A stretch of 11,168 nucleotides of DNA from Paraglomus occultum (Eukaryota; Glomeromycota; Glomeromycetes; Paraglomerales; Paraglomeraceae): NCBI GenBank assembly GCA_910592205.1, contig CAJVPJ010001243.1, positions 1 through 11,168 on the forward strand. Direction: 5' to 3'. Under the pieces are notes generated by a model. That model did not search any database. It saw only the letters and a program-made list of their open reading frames with translations, and was not told where the DNA came from. Positions 7,643-11,168 of this stretch are shown piece by piece. How positions within the stretch are numbered: the first letter of the stretch is position 1; each line of letters begins with the position of its first letter. The position numbers and the translations under genes were made by a program.

Positions 7643-9410
7643 ATGACTTCGCAGTCTAATGCCAGCGAAACTAATCAACAACAGCAAGAGAACGAGATAT
7701 TAGCCTTAGAGGTAAGGAGTCAGACAGTATTTTTCCTTATGTAATGCTCTCCTATTCAACAAAAAATAAAATTTTCATTAAGGAAAAAAAATACAAATCA
7801 TACAACACAAACAATTGTTATCGTTGTTAATAATAATTCGCAGGCAATTTACAGTCAGGATTTCACATATACAGACATTGCAGACGCAAGCCCACGTTTT
7901 AGAGGAGTATTGACTGTCGAACTCGCATTGCCGGATGAAGTTCTCGTATATTTCGCGAATAGCAAGAATGCCAACGAAGCACCATTAAAGATAAAACATT
8001 TGCCACCAGTTAAGATAATATTTGAAATGCCAGACGATTATCCCACGAAAGAAGTATTGTGCTTCCAATTGGAATGCTGTTGGATGAGGTGGGATTGGTT
8101 ACAAATGTTGGAAAGGAAGCTGAGAGATATTTGGGAAGAAGAAAGAGATGTGGTAAGAATTCAGGTTGAGAGTTATATGAATGACGTGCGTTAATGCTTG
8201 CACATTCTGATTGCCTGAATTTAATGATGTGTTCGATTTATCTGCAGATATTGTTTCATTTTGCCGAGTTCATACATAACAATGCGATGGATTTTCTGCA
8301 GATTCCCGTACCTATGCGATTTGGAGATGGTTGGTATCAAGTATATATTGACATAATACATTGGATGAATTTGCGAATGATATTAATTACTATGTAACAC
8401 TATAAACATGCTCATTTATCAAAATATTTTATTTAAAGATTATGTTGGATCATCGACGCTAAGGACGGTCATACGTGCGTATAACCAAAAAGTCGTCAGC
8501 GAAGAATTTTTGCATGATCATTTCACGTGTGGCATCTGCTTTGAAGAGAAACTCGGTCAAAAATGCTTTCAACTGGGCCAATGCCTACATGTATTCTGTC
8601 GAACCTGTTTAAGCGAATACTTTACGATGCTTGTTCGCGAGGGATTTGTATTACAAGTAAAGTGTCCTGAGCCCGGGTGTAGACAGTCACAGCTTATATC
8701 CAAAGAAGAGTTAATTGAGATAATCGGAAATGACATGGAGGAGAGATATTCCATGCTTATGGAGAAACAACGCTTAGAATCTGATCCATTGGTAACATTC
8801 TGTCCAAGATCTGATTGTCAGGCTCCAGTGAAAAAGGACTCTCAGTTTGAAAAATTAGGCGTCTGTACTAAATGTGGCTTTGCTTTTTGCTGTTTCTGCA
8901 AGCGAACATGGTAAGTAAACAACATCCGACGTGTTGAATTGTTATGCAACTGCAACTTTGTCTCATGTTTTGCCTATTTGATGATCTGCATACCAAAGGC
9001 ACGGAGCACGTGTTGGCTGTAGAATAAACAACACAGCGAAATTGGTTGACGAATATCTTGCCGCCGACGACGATAGCAAAAGAATGCTGGAGCTTCGTTA
9101 TGGAGCGGTTAATCTTGCTAAATTGGTCACTGAAGTGAAAGATACAAGAGCCAACGAGGAGTGGTTGAAATCTAATGCTCAATTGTGTCCTCAGTGTGAA
9201 ACACCAATAGAAAAGTCTATGGGCTGCAATCACATGAGATGTACTCGATGTCATACTCATTTCTGTTATTTATGCGGGAACTGGATAGATCCTCGCAATC
9301 CGTATGGTCATTACAATAATGCGCAGTCACCCTGCGATCAGCGCCTATTTGATGGTGCCAATGTGGAACCATTGGATGAGGAAGATGAATTTGCAATTCT
9401 CTTTCTATAA
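7643..9410 (+). CDS. ITT1: RBR E3 ubiquitin ligase of RNF14/ITT1 type, five exons
   Basis: A RING-between-RING ligase that takes ubiquitin from an E2 onto its own cysteine before passing it to a target. Exons are 7643-7711, 7844-8152, 8248-8329, 8439-8910 and 8999-9410, giving 447 aa (human RNF14 is 474). The ATG at 7643 sits in an ACCATGA context. A Gln-rich leader is followed by an RWD domain at about 18-145, with MPDDYPTKE and the LECCW strand. RING1 has Cys184, 187, 202, His204, Cys207, 210, 229 and 234. IBR has Cys275, 280, 296, 299, 304, 307, His312 and Cys318. RING2 has Cys374 and 377, catalytic Cys387 in GCNHM, then Cys392, 395, 400, 403, His415 and Cys423. All zinc ligands are present. 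The C-terminus is acidic (436-441). Family knowledge: yeast Itt1 binds the release factors, and RNF14 acts on stalled ribosomes with GCN1. The third intron has an unusual donor, GTTGGT; it is the only one I found that keeps the frame. Confidence 0.93.
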
Positions 9411-9897
9411 TATATTGTTTCTCTCTCTCTTTTGATATGACGGTGGGATTAGACGACAAATGAGGAAAAGTGCCGACTTCTAGGGATAATTCATAGACGA
9501 TGTAGACATAGCGATCTGATGGACGTGACTGTTGCTAATAGAATCAGCAAATACCCCGTGTTATTCGTTCGTTTTTTTTCTTTATTGTTAAAGTAGCTCT
9601 GCATATCTTCCCTTGTAATTTGTTGTTGTATAGTTTTCTATCTACTCATCAACCCGATTGGTGAGTTTAATGTAAAAATAATCATACATATAAATTATGA
9701 AGAATGTATAGTAATATGGTACGCGTATTACTGTGTGCTTGACTACCATTTGGGACATGCTGATGACAAGGCCCAGCGCTCTGTTAATCATTCCTGTCCT
9801 GGAAACTTGTAAGGTGCGATACCAATTACTCTTCCGTATTGGCTCCGGTGCTCTTCGAGTTTAGTTTTAAGCAACAAAACCAGACAAAGTGAACATG

Positions 9898-9905
9898 TGA
9901 CGTCA
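9898..9905. promoter_or_regulatory. Perfect CRE palindrome (TGACGTCA)
   Basis: TGACGTCA is the full cyclic-AMP response element bound by ATF/CREB-type bZIP factors, which are widespread in fungi. The symmetry here extends to ten bases, 9897-9906. It lies about 490 bases after the RBR stop and before the GC-richer block, where a promoter for a gene to the right could be. The motif is seen; its use is inferred. Confidence 0.35.
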
Positions 9906-10125
9906 CTCAAATATCTTAATTTTTACTTATTTTCAGTCAAAGTCACTGTTTAACCTCAATTTGATGCTATTACAACGGCCGTACGCCAGTTCCATCTTAA
10001 TATCAATGTCTAGTGTAATGTCAGAATTATGTGAGCGACGCGTTTGGAGATGGGAATGTGTTTCCCGTGCCAAGCTCGCCGCGGGGAACGCGCAGGTGGA
10101 GGGACAACTGCCAAATGCATTCTGA
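9901..10125 (+). other. Short open frame in GC-richer block, unrecognised
   Basis: The frame is open from just after the stop at 9898-9900 to TGA at 10123-10125. An ATG at 9964 would give 53 aa. A pyrimidine-rich acceptor (TTATTTTCAG, ending at 9936) precedes it in the same open frame, so it could also be a last exon. The product has an RRVWRWECVSR stretch (25-35 from the ATG). I do not recognise it, and a frame of this length is not rare by chance. Confidence 0.15.
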
Positions 10126-11053
10126 ATTCAAGATATAATACGAATACGCAGGTTGAACGAGAGGAAACGCAATGTACGAATTACGCAAGCGGTCGGTGAA
10201 AACTTGACGACTTGGGTTTTTTGCATTTCCATCGTGAATATAGTTTAATTTTTTATGCAGGTTACCGCTGGGATAGAGACCGGACGTATTTTATTCAAGT
10301 GGACCAGTCACGTGCTGAAGTGAAACAAAGAAAAACGCGCATGCAAATTTTAACGTGTCGTCTACACCCTCTCTAGCAAAACCGGTATTAACTACACCGA
10401 CGGAGACAGTAAGTGGAAAAAATAACTTTTTTGCAGAGAACAGTAAGTTTGACTGTCTGTATGCATTTTAGCCTTGTATTTCCAGGGAAACATCAATAAT
10501 ATACAGTATATCACACTGATATAGCCTTTTAGATATGCTCATGTCCCACTTTTCTTAAAAGTTGTTATTTGCTATGTAGGCACTTAGTTAAAAGGATGTG
10601 TGATGAAAATTTGATTTTTTCCCAGAATATAAATCCACCATTAATGTTACGGCGAGCTGATCGAGTGACGTTGATAAGCAAGTCACATGGTAAAATCTTC
10701 CTCCGCAATAATCAAACAACACCCCTGACGATCAATTAATTTTAATTAGATGTTACTCAAAGCAAACGCGAGTAACGCGATTTTGGTGACGGCGTGGGGA
10801 AAATAGAAAATACGCGCTTTGTGGCGTAGAAAATCTAGTAACAGCAAAATGTATAAGAAGCCGTCCCAACCATCAAAAATCCTCATGTTGAAAATGTTGA
10901 AATTATTGATGTTATGAAATAAAAAATATTCGATACTGAAGTATTCGGATATAATAAACGATCGATCTGATCTTTATTCTTTAATTATTACGAAACTTTT
11001 TACTTTTTTATTTATTTCTATCGTCGTGAAAACTAAGATTTAACTATCGGCAG

Positions 11054-11124
11054 TAGATCGGTAACGACCCGTAGCTGTATTTAAACGGTAATTGTCAGCG
11101 CAATAGATCGGTAACGACCCGTAG
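11054..11124. repeat. Two 21-bp direct repeats, 50-bp period
   Basis: The 21 bases TAGATCGGTAACG-ACCCGTAG are identical at 11054-11074 and 11104-11124. The spacer and outer flanks also share shorter pieces (CGGTAA after each copy). The two copies may be the start of a longer tandem array continuing to the right. Each unit contains GGT-AACG-ACC, a small fold-back. The repeat is not seen elsewhere in the window. Confidence 0.7.
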
Positions 11125-11168
11125 TTGCGGTAAAGCAAGAGTATCTCGATTGATAATTTAAATTCTTT

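Larger units (their letters stand above)
9411..11168. other. Long spacer, possible promoter/5' leader of an off-window gene
   Basis: No confirmed gene in nearly 1.8 kb. The first few hundred bases are the 3' untranslated region of the RBR gene. From about 9890 the composition shifts: 9960-10115 is distinctly GC-richer. The perfect palindrome GTGACGTCAC (9897-9906) and CACGTG (10309-10314) occur. There are several splice-like sites: acceptors ending at 9936, 10260, 10436, 10486 and 10625, and a GTAAGT donor at 10410. Open segments between these sites are short and resemble nothing I recognise. The most economical reading is the promoter and perhaps untranslated or short exons of a plus-strand gene that continues past the right edge. 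Confidence 0.35.

Noticed and set aside
8868-9459. Minus-strand frames opposite the RBR gene
   Set aside because: Shadows of the cysteine-rich coding exons on the plus strand.
10849-10917. Short ATG frame of 22 aa (MYKKPSQPSKILMLK...) faintly like the start of an RNA-binding domain
   Set aside because: Ends after 22 residues with a Leu/Met/Lys repeat; no continuation in any frame.

Overview
This is eukaryotic, almost certainly fungal, DNA. The genes are cut by short introns, mostly 75-135 bp, with donors such as GTAAGT, GTGAGT and GTAAGA and acceptors ending in AG. An early-diverging fungus is likely, and an arbuscular-mycorrhizal (Glomeromycotina) lineage is my best guess. The reasons are a stand-alone Mrr-like nuclease-fold gene, a Glomeromycotina-flavoured MULE transposase fossil, and a fungal-type monofunctional TrpD. 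The lineage is inference; the genes are read directly from spliced frames.

Layout. (1) 317-1325, minus strand: a three-exon Mrr-type PD-(D/E)xK fold gene, 148 aa, whose 482-bp first intron holds a mosaic of diverged short repeats. (2) 1326-2466: an AT-rich spacer with no gene I can support. (3) 2467-3817, minus strand: TRP4 (anthranilate phosphoribosyltransferase), four exons, 353 aa. (4) 3818-4099: a 282-bp divergent promoter. (5) 4100-5605, plus strand: NTH1 (endonuclease III-type DNA glycosylase/AP lyase), seven exons, 336 aa. (6) 6031-7040, plus strand: a dead MULE-type transposase with at least five frame changes and a Gln-rich stretch. (7) 7643-9410, plus strand: an RBR E3 ubiquitin ligase of the RNF14/ITT1 type (RWD, RING1, IBR, RING2), five exons, 447 aa. 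(8) 9411-11168: a long spacer with a perfect CRE palindrome, a CACGTG box, several splice-like sites and a 21-bp direct repeat near the right edge. It may hold the promoter or 5' leader of a gene beyond the window.

The three housekeeping genes serve unrelated jobs: tryptophan synthesis, base excision repair and ubiquitin signalling linked to translation. TRP4 and NTH1 share a short divergent promoter but no obvious pathway. I found no prokaryote-style operon, CRISPR array, rRNA or tRNA. The least ordinary parts are the Mrr-like gene, with its repeat-filled intron and a perfect 10-bp hairpin with a GCAA loop in its message, the layered MULE fossil, and the right-hand spacer.
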